This document shows, piece by piece, positions 38,012-53,234 of a stretch of DNA of 64,000 nucleotides; the stretch's first letter is position 1, and the number at the start of each line of letters is the position of its first letter. The translations under genes were made by a program, and so were the position numbers. Source of the DNA: Deltaproteobacteria bacterium (GTDB lineage: Bacteria > Myxococcota > Myxococcia > Myxococcales > Anaeromyxobacteraceae); contig JACRMN010000022.1 of the NCBI GenBank assembly GCA_016214955.1, forward strand, positions 88,689 through 152,688. Direction: 5' to 3'. The notes beneath the pieces are model-generated. The model was given only the letters and a program-made list of their open reading frames with translations. It did not search any database and was not told the DNA's origin.

Positions 38012-39256
38012 TCACCTCCCCGCGTCCGGCTCGGCCACCACCCGCACGTCGAGCCCGCGCAGGTCGGCCGGGTGGTCCCAGAGCACGACCAGGAACGGCG
38101 CCGGCCGCTGCGGCTCGAGCCGCGCGCCGCGGCCCCGCAGCTCGGCCCGCAGCCTGGCCTCGGCCTCGGGGGTGGCCACCGACCAGATCTCCTCGGGCGT
38201 GGGCAGCGCACCGGAGAGCCCCTCGGCGCCGGCCACCTTGCGCCCGGCGTCGAGCAGCTCCACCCGCACGCGCACCGGCGCGAGCGACCCACCGGCGGCC
38301 ACCACCTCGCCGCGGACGAACAGGGCCGGCTTGCCGCTGGCGGTGTCGTAGAGCCCGCTCCGGACGTTGCGAGCCGCCAGGGCGCCGTCGGAGCCCCGCC
38401 CCAGCGTGGCCCAGACGGCGGCGGTCCCGCCACCCTTCCAGTAGACGAAGAGCGCGCCGGCGAGGACCAGCAGCACCACCAGCGAAGCCGAGTTCACCAG
38501 CACCGAGGCGGCCCGCCGGGCCAGGGGCGGCGCCGGCTCGGGCACCGGCTCGGGAGCGGGCGGCGGCGGGGCGGCGGCGCGGGGCGGCGGAGGGGCTGGC
38601 GGCGGCAGGGGCTCCGGCACCTGCGCCGGGGCCACCTCCCCGGTGCCGGCCGCCACCTCCAGCCCCGACGGGCCCGGCGTCCTGAAGTCGGCCGGCAGGC
38701 CGAAGGCGGTGTCGAAGCCCGGCATGGGCGTGGGCGGACTGCGCCGCACCGCCTCCTCGAGCGCGATGCCGCCCGGGGAGGTCACCTCCGCCGGCGGCGC
38801 CGGCGGCGGCTCGGCCGCGCCAGCCAGCGAGGACGGGGGCGTGAGGTGGCTCGCCTGGAAGGGATCGGCGGGAGGGGCCGCGAACGGGTCGGAGGGCGTG
38901 GCGGTGGCCGCGAAGGGATCGGACTGCGAGGGCGCGAAGGGGTCGGGCGTGGCCAGCCGCGCGAAGGGGTCGTCGCGGCGCGGCCGGGGCAGCGCGAACG
39001 GGTCGCTGGTCAGCTCGATGTCGAGCCCCTGCGTGCCGTCGGCAGGCGGCGGGGCGGGCGGAGGCGGGGCGGGAGGCGGGGCCGGCTCGGCCGCCGCCGC
39101 GGGCGGAGCGGGCACGGGCTCGGACGGGGCGGGCTCGGCCCGCCGGACCACGAAGAGCGCCTTGCAGCGGCCGCAGCGTACCTTGGCCCCCCTGGGGCCG
39201 ATCTTCTCGTCGGCGATGCGGAACCGGGTCTGGCAGGAGGCGCAGGTGACGATCAT
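38012..39256 (-). CDS. MJ0042 zinc-ribbon membrane protein with DPF repeats
   Basis: A 414-residue protein. It has an N-terminal zinc ribbon ([16 protein letters not shown], then CGRCKALF), a long Pro/Ala-rich cytoplasmic linker with at least six DPF motifs between about residues 84 and 132, one transmembrane helix (about 253-270) and a C-terminal extracytoplasmic domain of roughly 130 residues with [11 protein letters not shown] and VVLWDHPAD, comparable to DUF3426. The architecture recurs in myxobacteria. The linker may recruit partners. The downstream gene is translationally coupled. Confidence 0.82.
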   Translation of the reverse strand: MIVTCASCQTRFRIADEKIGPRGAKVRCGRCKALFVVRRAEPAPSEPVPAPPAAAAEPAPPPAPPPPAPPPADGTQGLDIELTSDPFALPRPRRDDPFARLATPDPFAPSQSDPFAATATPSDPFAAPPADPFQASHLTPPSSLAGAAEPPPAPPAEVTSPGGIALEEAVRRSPPTPMPGFDTAFGLPADFRTPGPSGLEVAAGTGEVAPAQVPEPLPPPAPPPPRAAAPPPPAPEPVPEPAPPLARRAASVLVNSASLVVLLVLAGALFVYWKGGGTAAVWATLGRGSDGALAARNVRSGLYDTASGKPALFVRGEVVAAGGSLAPVRVRVELLDAGRKVAGAEGLSGALPTPEEIWSVATPEAEARLRAELRGRGARLEPQRPAPFLVVLWDHPADLRGLDVRVVAEPDAGR

Positions 39257-39298
39257 CGCGGGGTCCGTCGCGTGGCGGCGGAAGATAACACGCCCATC

Positions 39299-39327
39299 TT
39301 GACACAGGGCGTCGCGACGAGAAGAAT
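39299..39327 (+). promoter_or_regulatory. Sigma-70-type promoter of phaR
   Basis: TTGACA (39299-39304, consensus) and AAGAAT (39322-39327) with a 17-bp spacer; predicted start near 39334, about 50 nt before the phaR ATG. PhaR homologues often repress their own genes, so an operator may lie close by, but I cannot see a dyad. Confidence 0.6.
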
Positions 39328-39382
39328 CGGCGCCCTAATTGCCCGCCCCCACGAAGCTTTCACCTGCCCGGAGCCCCCGAAG

Positions 39383-39967
39383 ATGAGCGAAGAAGAGATT
39401 CCTGTCGCCGAGGGTGCGGCGCCTGTCCGGGAGCCCAAGATCATCAAGCGGTACACCAACCGCAAGCTCTACGACACGGTCGAGTCTCGCTACGTCACCC
39501 TCGACGAGATCGCCGAGATGATCAAGGCCGGGCAGGAGGTGAAGGTCCTCGACAACCGCTCGAAGGAGGACCTCACCAGCGTCACCCTGGCCCAGATCAT
39601 TTTCGAGGAGGAGAAGAAGACCTCCAAGATGAGCCTGCGGATGCTCCGCGACCTGATCCGCCACGGCGGCGAGCGGGCCCAGGCCTTCGTCGAGGAGCGG
39701 GTCGAGGCCGCCCGCGCCGCGGCCGGCGAGAAGGTGGCCACCCTCATCACCAAGGGCGCGCAGACGGGCGACAAGGCCAAGGAGCTGGTAGCCGCCTCGC
39801 AGGAGGCGGTGGCCCAGTTCCAGAAGCGCGTGGACGACCGGGTGCGGACCGCCATCGAGGGCTTCCAGAACGTCCCGGAGCTGAAGAAGGAGATCCAGAC
39901 GCTCCAGGACCGGATCGTCGAGCTGGAGAAGCGGCTCCAGGAGCTGCAGGACAAGGAGAAGGAGTAG
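39383..39967 (+). CDS. phaR: Polyhydroxyalkanoate synthesis regulator PhaR
   Basis: A 194-residue protein. The N-terminal PHB/PHA accumulation regulator DNA-binding domain runs from about residue 20 to 80 ([13 protein letters not shown], then [14 protein letters not shown] and [12 protein letters not shown]). The second half is a long coiled coil (residues about 105-194, ending in [15 protein letters not shown]) that could bind granules or partners. PhaR proteins bind both DNA and PHA granules and repress phasin and PHA genes until polymer accumulates. It converges on an orphan parA and a phasin-like gene; the synthase phaC is not in the window. Confidence 0.92.
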   Translation: MSEEEIPVAEGAAPVREPKIIKRYTNRKLYDTVESRYVTLDEIAEMIKAGQEVKVLDNRSKEDLTSVTLAQIIFEEEKKTSKMSLRMLRDLIRHGGERAQAFVEERVEAARAAAGEKVATLITKGAQTGDKAKELVAASQEAVAQFQKRVDDRVRTAIEGFQNVPELKKEIQTLQDRIVELEKRLQELQDKEKE

Positions 39968-39971
39968 CGCC

Positions 39972-40742
39972 CTACCCGGCCGGTGCCCGGCGGTCGAGCT
40001 CGTCGGCCAGCGCCCCCAGCATCCGCGCCGCCGGCGACGCCGGCGCGTACTCGAAGATGGTCATGCCGTGGCTCTGGGCCTCGTCGATCTTGACGGCCCA
40101 GGAGAGCGCCGTCCCGGCCAGCTCCTGCGGGAAGCGCTCCCGCAGCTTCTCCAGGATCTCGTCGGCGAGCTGCGTCTTGCGGTAGAGCGCCGGCACCACC
40201 AGAGACACCCGCGGCGCCTCGCCGTGGGCCTCCACCAGGGCGGCCAGCGACTCCAGGATCTCGGCGGCGCCGTCGAGCGCCAGGTAGGTGAGCGCCACCG
40301 GTACCACCAGCTCGGTGGCCGCCCGCAGCGCGTTCTCGGTGAGCAGCGAGAGCGAGGGAGGGCAGTCGAGCAGCACCAGGTCGTAGCGTCCCGCCGGCAG
40401 CTCGGCGAGGCGCCGGCGCAGCCGGTCGGCGCGGGCCGGGTCGGCGGCCGCGGCCACGGTGAACCCGGAGAGCCCCTTGTTGGACGGGACGAGCTCCAGC
40501 CCCGGCACCGGCGTCCGGCGCACCACCGCCTCGAAGGGAGCCGCGCCGTCGAGCCAGTCGCGCACCGTCGGGGTCATGCCGCGGACGTCGAGCCCCAGCG
40601 ACTTGCCGGCGTGGCCCTGGGTGTCGAGGTCGCAGATCAGGACGCGGCGGCCGCGCTGCGCGGCGAGCCAGGCGCCCATGTTCACGCACAGCGTGGTCTT
40701 GCAGGTGCCGCCCTTCTCGTTGATGAAGGCGACCTTGCGCAT
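39972..40742 (-). CDS. Orphan ParA/Soj-type ATPase
   Basis: A 256-residue P-loop ATPase with the deviant Walker A KGGTCKT (residues 10-16, signature Lys10), Walker A' DLDTQGH and Walker B LVLLDCPP. No ParB or parS-like site lies nearby, and no ribosomal-origin genes are present, so it is probably not the chromosomal ParA. ParA relatives such as McdA or PpfA position cargos on the nucleoid. The gene lies 39 bp downstream of a phasin-like gene and 4 bp from phaR, which suggests PHA granules as cargo. That assignment is inference. Confidence 0.88.
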   Translation of the reverse strand: MRKVAFINEKGGTCKTTLCVNMGAWLAAQRGRRVLICDLDTQGHAGKSLGLDVRGMTPTVRDWLDGAAPFEAVVRRTPVPGLELVPSNKGLSGFTVAAAADPARADRLRRRLAELPAGRYDLVLLDCPPSLSLLTENALRAATELVVPVALTYLALDGAAEILESLAALVEAHGEAPRVSLVVPALYRKTQLADEILEKLRERFPQELAGTALSWAVKIDEAQSHGMTIFEYAPASPAARMLGALADELDRRAPAG

Positions 40743-40760
40743 CCGCCGCTCAGGGCCCGG

Positions 40761-40783
40761 GAACCGATCCGCCGGATCGGTTC
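40761..40783. repeat. Perfect inverted repeat between phasin-like gene and parA
   Basis: GAACCGATCC-GCC-GGATCGGTTC: ten-base arms around a three-base centre, overlapping the phasin-like stop codon and 18 bp before the parA start. In RNA it would be a strong hairpin that could attenuate parA relative to the upstream gene; in DNA it could be an operator or a partition-type site. No T tract follows on the transcribed strand. Confidence 0.7.
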
Positions 40784-41132
40784 ACGGCCGGGGCGCGCCC
40801 TGGTCCTCGCCGGCGGGCGGGGCGGCCTGCTCCTGCGGCGCCTCCTCCTTGTCGAGCCGGGCCGCCAGGCCGTCGATGATCGACTCCAGCTCGGCCAGCC
40901 GCTTCTTGAGCTCGGCCACGTCGTCGGTGGTGGGCAGGTTGACCGCCTGCATGGCGGTCTTCACGCCCCGCTCCACCGCCGCCTTCGCCTCGAAGGCGGA
41001 GCTGACGGCCCTCTGGACCCCCGCCATCACCTTCTCGTTGGACAGCAGCGCGGCCACCGTCTTTCCCACCCGCTCCTCGCCGGCGGCCAGCGCCTTCTGC
41101 AGCAGGGGGTTCTTCTTCAGCTCCTCGAACAT
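40782..41132 (-). CDS. Phasin-like coiled-coil protein
   Basis: A 116-residue helical protein. The sequence LPTTDDV (66-72) followed by heptads (AELKKRLAELESIIDGLAARL) closely resembles the end of PhaF/PhaI-type phasins, where a short Pro-Thr turn precedes a leucine-zipper segment. The N-terminal half (FEELKKNPLLQKAL to AAVERGVKTAMQAV) is amphipathic and could coat a hydrophobic granule. The tail is Gln/Pro/Ala-rich. It is expressed with the ParA-like gene downstream. Phasin assignment rests on motif memory; an alternative is a general coiled-coil adaptor. Confidence 0.7.
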   Translation of the reverse strand: MFEELKKNPLLQKALAAGEERVGKTVAALLSNEKVMAGVQRAVSSAFEAKAAVERGVKTAMQAVNLPTTDDVAELKKRLAELESIIDGLAARLDKEEAPQEQAAPPAGEDQGAPRP

Positions 41133-41139
41133 GGGTGGA

Positions 41140-41169
41140 CTTGTCCCAGCCCCGTCGCTACCTTGTCAA
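41140..41169 (-). promoter_or_regulatory. Candidate promoter of phasin-like/parA operon
   Basis: On the minus strand, TTGACA (41169-41164) is a consensus -35; GACAAG (41145-41140) with an 18-bp spacer would be a weak -10, 7 nt before the ATG. This predicts a transcript starting at or near the start codon. Confidence 0.35.
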
Positions 41170-41174
41170 GCTCC

Positions 41175-47628
<6,454 letters not shown>

Positions 47629-47646
47629 GCCATTCCGCGATGACGC

Positions 47647-47674
47647 CCCGCCGTCCGTTTCGACGGACGGCGGG
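47647..47674 (+). terminator. Strong hairpin after metY with TTCG loop
   Basis: A perfect 12-bp stem CCCGCCGTCCGT / ACGGACGGCGGG closed by a TTCG tetraloop begins 18 nt after the metY stop. There is no following T run, but the stability and place fit a terminator. Confidence 0.7.
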
Positions 47675-47702
47675 AGCCGCTCCCGGCCTGCGGCTTTCGC
47701 GG

Positions 47703-47708
47703 TAGGCT
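47703..47708 (+). promoter_or_regulatory. -10-like box TAGGCT before sensor kinase gene
   Basis: TAGGCT lies 8 nt before the kinase ATG with no Shine-Dalgarno in between, again pointing to a leaderless transcript. Confidence 0.35.
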
Positions 47709-47716
47709 CGCCGGGC

Positions 47717-49587
47717 ATGCTCGGCCGCTTCGGCATTGCCGCCCGCACCTCCGCCCTCCTCACCCTGGTGGCCGCCACCGGCCTCGCGGCCGCGGCCGTC
47801 TGGGAGGCGGGCGAGCAGCGCCGCACCGAGCGCGGCCACGTGGAGGCCCGGGCCGCGGTGCTCGCCGACGCCGTGGTCGGCGCCCTGGCCGAGGCCATGG
47901 GCGAGCACCGGCCCGAGACCATGCGCCCCATCCTCGAGACCGTCGGGCGCACCGAGGGCGTGCGGGGCGTCTCCATCTCCGGCCGCCGCGGGACGGTGCG
48001 CTTCGGCGTGGGTCAGTCGCCGCCCGACGGGCTGGGCGCGCCGCCGTCGGGCGCCACCGCCTCCTGGGCGGCGGGCCTCCTGATCCTGCGCGAGCCGCTC
48101 GCCAACACCGGCCGCTGCCGCGACTGCCACGGGCCGGAGCTGGCCACCCTGGGCACGGTGGAGGTGCGCTTCGACGGCCAGGCCGCCGAGCAGCGCGCCG
48201 GCCAGGCCGCCGGGCGCATGGCGCTCCTCGCCTTCCTGGCGCTCCTGCTGACCGCCGCGGTGGTGGGGGTGGTGCTGCACCAGGCCGTGGCCCGGCCGCT
48301 CTCCTCGCTGCGGGGCTTCGCCGAGGCGCTGGGGCGCGGCGAGCACGAGGCCCGGCCGCCGCGCGCCGGCGGCCACGAGGTGGGGGTGCTGGCCGAGGCG
48401 CTGCGCGGGATGGCCGAGCAGGTGCAGCGCTCCCACCGCGAGCTGGAGGATCGGGTGGCCGAGCGCACCGCCAAGCTGGCCGAGGCGCTGGCCGCGGCCG
48501 AGGGGGCGCGGGAGGAGCGCACCGCCGCCCTCACCCGGCTCCAGGCCATCGTCGACTCCATGGCCGACGGCGTGATCTTCGTGGACGCTGGCGCGCACAT
48601 CGCGCTGGTGAACGAGGCCGGCAAGGTGCTGCGCAACCTGGGCGGGGCCACCGGCCGCGACATCAAGGACTGCCACCCCCTGGCCAGCCACGCCGTGCTG
48701 GAGCGGGTCATGGGCTGGCTGCGGCAGGGGGACGACGCCGGCCCCAACCACTCCATCATCAAGGAGAAGGAGGGACGCTACGAGACCACCTACGCCCCGG
48801 TGCGCGCCCCCGACGGCGGCTACCTGGGCGTGGTGATGGTCATCCGCGACATCGCCGAGCGGCGCAGCCTGGAGCGGCGGCTCCTCGACGCCGAGCGCCT
48901 GGCCGGCCTGGGCCAGATGTCGGCGCAGGTGGCCCACGAGCTGCGCAACCCGCTCAACGCCATCAGCGGCGCCGCCGAGTACCTGGCGCGCCGTGCCCCG
49001 GGTCCCGAGGTGGAGGAGTACACCGCCCTCATCCGCGACGAGGTGCAGCGGGTCTCGCGCTTCGTCGACGCGCTGCTGCACGTCTCCCGCCCCGCCAACC
49101 CGGTCTTCAGCCCCACCGCCGTCAACCGCGTGCTGCAGGAGGCGGCGCGGCGCGTCTGCCTGGCCCGCGGGCTCACCGAAACCGGGGTGCGGCTGCAGCT
49201 CGACAGGGGGCTCCCGCCGCTGGACCTCGACCAGCAGATGGTGATGGAGGCGGTGGTGAACCTGCTGGACAACGCCATCGACGCCGGGGGCGCGGAGCCG
49301 CCGGAGCTGATCTCGCGCTTCGAGGCCTCGGGCGGCGAGGGCAGCGTGGTGGTGGAGGTGGCCGACAGGGGCTGCGGCATCCCCCCCGACCAGCTCGAGG
49401 AGGTCACCCGCCCCTTCGTCACCACCAAGGCGCGCGGCACCGGGCTGGGGCTGGTGGTGGTGCAGCGGGCCATCGAGCAGCACCGCGCCGCCTTCGCGCT
49501 CCGGCCGCGGGAGGGCGGCGGCACCGTGGCACACCTGCGCTTCCCGGTGCGCACGGTGCGGGCCAGCGAGCCGCTGGCGGAGGCGGG

Positions 49588-49591
<4 letters not shown>
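47717..49591 (+). CDS. Sensor histidine kinase with periplasmic haem-c motif (NrfS-like)
   Basis: A 624-residue membrane kinase. TM1 (about 12-30) and TM2 (about 168-190) enclose a periplasmic domain that carries CRDCH at 134-138, a c-type haem attachment motif. HAMP (191-245) and a coiled coil follow, then a PAS domain (about 272-385, with DCHPLASH near 318), HisKA with His407 in HELRNPL, and HATPase_c (NLLDNAID, GTGLGLVV). Its stop overlaps the start of an NtrC-type regulator by 4 bp, and nrfHA follows. It probably reads periplasmic redox state, nitrite or NO through the haem. The ligand is inference; the motif is seen. Confidence 0.88.
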
Positions 49592-50973
<1,382 letters not shown>

Positions 50974-51014
50974 AGCAGGAGCACGGCCGCGCCTCGGCGG
51001 TCCGGCCGCCCACC

Positions 51015-51058
51015 GGATGACGGCATCCGAAGCGGGGGATGACCTCATCCGAAGCGGG
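51015..51058. promoter_or_regulatory. Tandem 22-bp enhancer repeats upstream of nrfH
   Basis: Two adjacent 22-bp copies, each beginning GGATGA and ending CATCCGAAGCGGG, differ at three central positions. Each has a dyad core: GGATG-N4-CATCC (51015-51028) and GGATGA-N2-TCATCC (51037-51050). The repeat length equals two helical turns, and the centres lie about 100 and 125 bp upstream of the predicted transcript start, as expected for an NtrC-type upstream activating sequence. Confidence 0.8.
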
Positions 51059-51123
51059 CAGCCCGTCGCAGGCCCCTCCCCCGAGAAGAGCCCGGCGCAC
51101 CGGCGCTTTCCCTTCCGCCCCGC

Positions 51124-51138
51124 TGGCCCGTCCCTTGC
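51124..51138 (+). promoter_or_regulatory. Sigma-54 promoter of nrfHA
   Basis: TGGCCCG-TCCC-TTGC fits the -24/-12 consensus TGGCACG-N4-TTGC with one mismatch; the invariant GG (51125-51126) and GC (51137-51138) are spaced by ten bases. The transcript would begin near 51150, about 60 nt before the nrfH ATG. Confidence 0.85.
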
Positions 51139-51170
51139 GGAAGGGGCCGGCGGCGGGCGCGGACGGAACC

Positions 51171-51185
51171 GGGAAGCATCTTCCC
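51171..51185 (+). promoter_or_regulatory. Short stem-loop in nrfH leader
   Basis: GGGAAG-CAT-CTTCCC forms a perfect 6-bp stem about 20 nt downstream of the predicted start and 26 nt before the ATG. It may stabilise the leader; no regulatory role is shown. Confidence 0.35.
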
Positions 51186-51211
51186 GCGTGCCGGCCCGCC
51201 GGGAGGAGCAC

Positions 51212-51673
51212 ATGGCCGAAGCCAGGGGCGCGATCACCCTTCCGATGCTGGCGCTCACGGGCCTCCTGGGCCTGGCACTGGGCATCGGGGGCTACACCTT
51301 CCTCTACGCCCAGGGCGGCTCCTACGTCACGGACGACCCTGCCGCCTGCGCCAACTGCCACGTGATGCAGGCGCAGTTCGACGGCTGGCGCCGCGGGCCG
51401 CACCACCACGTCGCGGTGTGCAACGACTGCCACGTGCCCTCGGGCGTCGTGGCCCGCTACGCCGTCAAGGCGCTCAACGGCTGGCACCACTCCTCCGCCT
51501 TCACCACCGGCAACTACCCCGACGTCATCCGCATCCGCGAGTCGAGCCGCGAGATCGTCGAGGGCCAGTGCCGCACCTGCCACGCCGATCTGGTCGCCGC
51601 CATGGAGGGCGGCGCCCGCGGCGACACCGTCTCCTGCATCCGCTGCCACGATTCCGTGGGCCACCTCCGCTGA
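51212..51673 (+). CDS. nrfH: NrfH tetrahaem quinol dehydrogenase
   Basis: A 153-residue NapC/NirT-family cytochrome. One N-terminal transmembrane anchor (about 11-32) is followed by four CxxCH motifs: CANCH (46-50), CNDCH (70-74), CRTCH (120-124) and CIRCH (142-146). The methionine two residues after the first motif (CHVM) is the unusual axial ligand of NrfH. It takes electrons from menaquinol and passes them to NrfA at the periplasmic face. GGGAGGAG precedes the ATG. It lies behind the sigma-54 promoter and 28 bp before nrfA. Confidence 0.95.
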   Translation: MAEARGAITLPMLALTGLLGLALGIGGYTFLYAQGGSYVTDDPAACANCHVMQAQFDGWRRGPHHHVAVCNDCHVPSGVVARYAVKALNGWHHSSAFTTGNYPDVIRIRESSREIVEGQCRTCHADLVAAMEGGARGDTVSCIRCHDSVGHLR

Positions 51674-51701
51674 ACCATCGCCTCCGAGGAGAACTGACGA
51701 C

Positions 51702-53153
51702 ATGACCGCGAACGATCCCGCCGCCGGAAAGAGCAAGCTCCGCAGCGCCGGCCTGCTGGTCCTGGTTGCCGTGGTGGCCGCCGGGCTGGCGGCGCTGCTG
51801 GCCAACATCTCCACCCGCAAGGCCGAGGGGAAGAACCCCACGGTCCGCGTGGTCGCCATCGACGACGACACCACCGACCCGGCCGTGTGGGGCAAGAACT
51901 TCCCGGTGGAGTACGACCTCTACAAGAAGACCGCCGAGATGACCAAGACCCGCTTCGGCGGCAGCGAGGCCATGCCGCGCCAGCCCACCCCGGAGGATCC
52001 GCGGGCCACCGTGGCCCAGTCGAAGATCGACGAGGACCCGCGCCTCAAGACCATGTGGGCCGGCTACGCCTTCGCCGCCGACTTCCGCGAGGAGCGCGGC
52101 CACGCCTACATGCTCGACGACCAGACCCTCACCAGGCGCCAGGTGGTGGTGAAGCAGCCCGGCACCTGCATGCAGTGCCACGGCTCGGTGTACGTGCCCA
52201 TGAAGAAGCTGGGCAACGGCGACCTCACCAAGGGCTTCGAGAAGCTGAACGCCATGCCCTACATGGAGGCGCGCAAGCTGGTGGAGCACCCGGTCACCTG
52301 CATCGACTGCCACGACCCGGCCACGATGCAGCTGCGCATCACCCGCCCCGGCTTCCTCGAGGGCATCAAGGCGCTCAAGGCCTCCCAGGGCGTGAAGGAC
52401 TACGACCCCAACGTCATGGCCACCCGGCAGGAGATGCGGGCCTACGTCTGCGGCCAGTGCCACGTCGAGTACTACTTCAAGGGGCCGGAGAAGCGGCTGG
52501 TCTTCCCCTGGTCGAAGGGGCTCAACGCCGACCAGATCCTGGCCTACTACGACGAGGCGGGCTTCCGCGACTGGACCCACAAGGACACCGGCGCCCCGGC
52601 GCTCAAGGCCCAGCACCCCGAGTTCGAGATGTGGAGCATGGGCCTGCACGCCCGCAGCGGCGTGGCCTGCGCCGACTGCCACATGCCCTACATGCGGGTG
52701 GGAGGCCAGAAGGTCTCCGACCACCACGTCCGCAGCCCGCTCCTCAACCTGAACCGCGCCTGCCAGGGCTGCCACAAGTGGGAGGAGAAGGAGCTCAAGG
52801 AGCGGGTGGAGCAGATCCAGGGCCGGTTCTTCGGCGCCCGCAACGAGGCCATGGACGCGCTGGTGAGCCTCATCGGCGACCTCAAGGCGGCTCGGGAGGC
52901 CGGCCGGCCCGACGCCGAGCTGGAGTCCCCGCGCTACCTGCAGCGCCGTGCCCAGTTCCTCCTCGACTTCGTCGAGGCCGAGAACTCCACGGGCTTCCAC
53001 GCGCCGCAGGAGACCATGCGGCTGCTGGCCGAGAGCCTCGACTTCTCGCGCCAGGGCCAGATCGCGCTGCGCGACGGCAAGTTCAAGCCCACCGTGGCCA
53101 TCGTCAACATCCCGCCACCCCCGGCCCCGCCGGCCCCGGCTCCGGCCAGGTAG
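51702..53153 (+). CDS. nrfA: NrfA ammonia-forming nitrite reductase, five CxxCH haems
   Basis: A 483-residue pentahaem cytochrome with an N-terminal hydrophobic segment (about 16-36). Haem motifs: CMQCH (156-160), CIDCH (200-204), CGQCH (250-254), CADCH (323-327), CQGCH (354-358). The first, at the active-site haem, is CxxCH instead of the classical CxxCK. KAQH at 302-305, between the third and fourth motifs, is the NrfA-diagnostic K-x-Q/R-H. It reduces nitrite to ammonium with six electrons in the periplasm. The C-terminal tail is Pro/Ala-rich. GAGGAGA precedes the ATG. Confidence 0.94.
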   Translation: MTANDPAAGKSKLRSAGLLVLVAVVAAGLAALLANISTRKAEGKNPTVRVVAIDDDTTDPAVWGKNFPVEYDLYKKTAEMTKTRFGGSEAMPRQPTPEDPRATVAQSKIDEDPRLKTMWAGYAFAADFREERGHAYMLDDQTLTRRQVVVKQPGTCMQCHGSVYVPMKKLGNGDLTKGFEKLNAMPYMEARKLVEHPVTCIDCHDPATMQLRITRPGFLEGIKALKASQGVKDYDPNVMATRQEMRAYVCGQCHVEYYFKGPEKRLVFPWSKGLNADQILAYYDEAGFRDWTHKDTGAPALKAQHPEFEMWSMGLHARSGVACADCHMPYMRVGGQKVSDHHVRSPLLNLNRACQGCHKWEEKELKERVEQIQGRFFGARNEAMDALVSLIGDLKAAREAGRPDAELESPRYLQRRAQFLLDFVEAENSTGFHAPQETMRLLAESLDFSRQGQIALRDGKFKPTVAIVNIPPPPAPPAPAPAR

Positions 53154-53172
53154 GCCTCCCCGCGCTCCTCCC

Positions 53173-53208
53173 CGCCCCCGGCGCTCCCGTCCCACGCGGC
53201 CGGGGGCG
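53173..53208. terminator. Hairpin between nrfA and deoB
   Basis: Ten-base arms CGCCCCCGGC / GCCGGGGGCG with a 16-nt loop lie between two convergent genes. No T tract; probably a bidirectional terminator. Confidence 0.5.
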
Positions 53209-53234
53209 CCGCTGGCTTCCGGGCGCCCGGGCCG

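Noticed and set aside
39972..40742. ParA as part of a chromosomal parABS locus
   Set aside because: No parB gene, no parS-like 16-bp sites, and no gid/rsm/atp neighbours; orphan ParA is the better reading.
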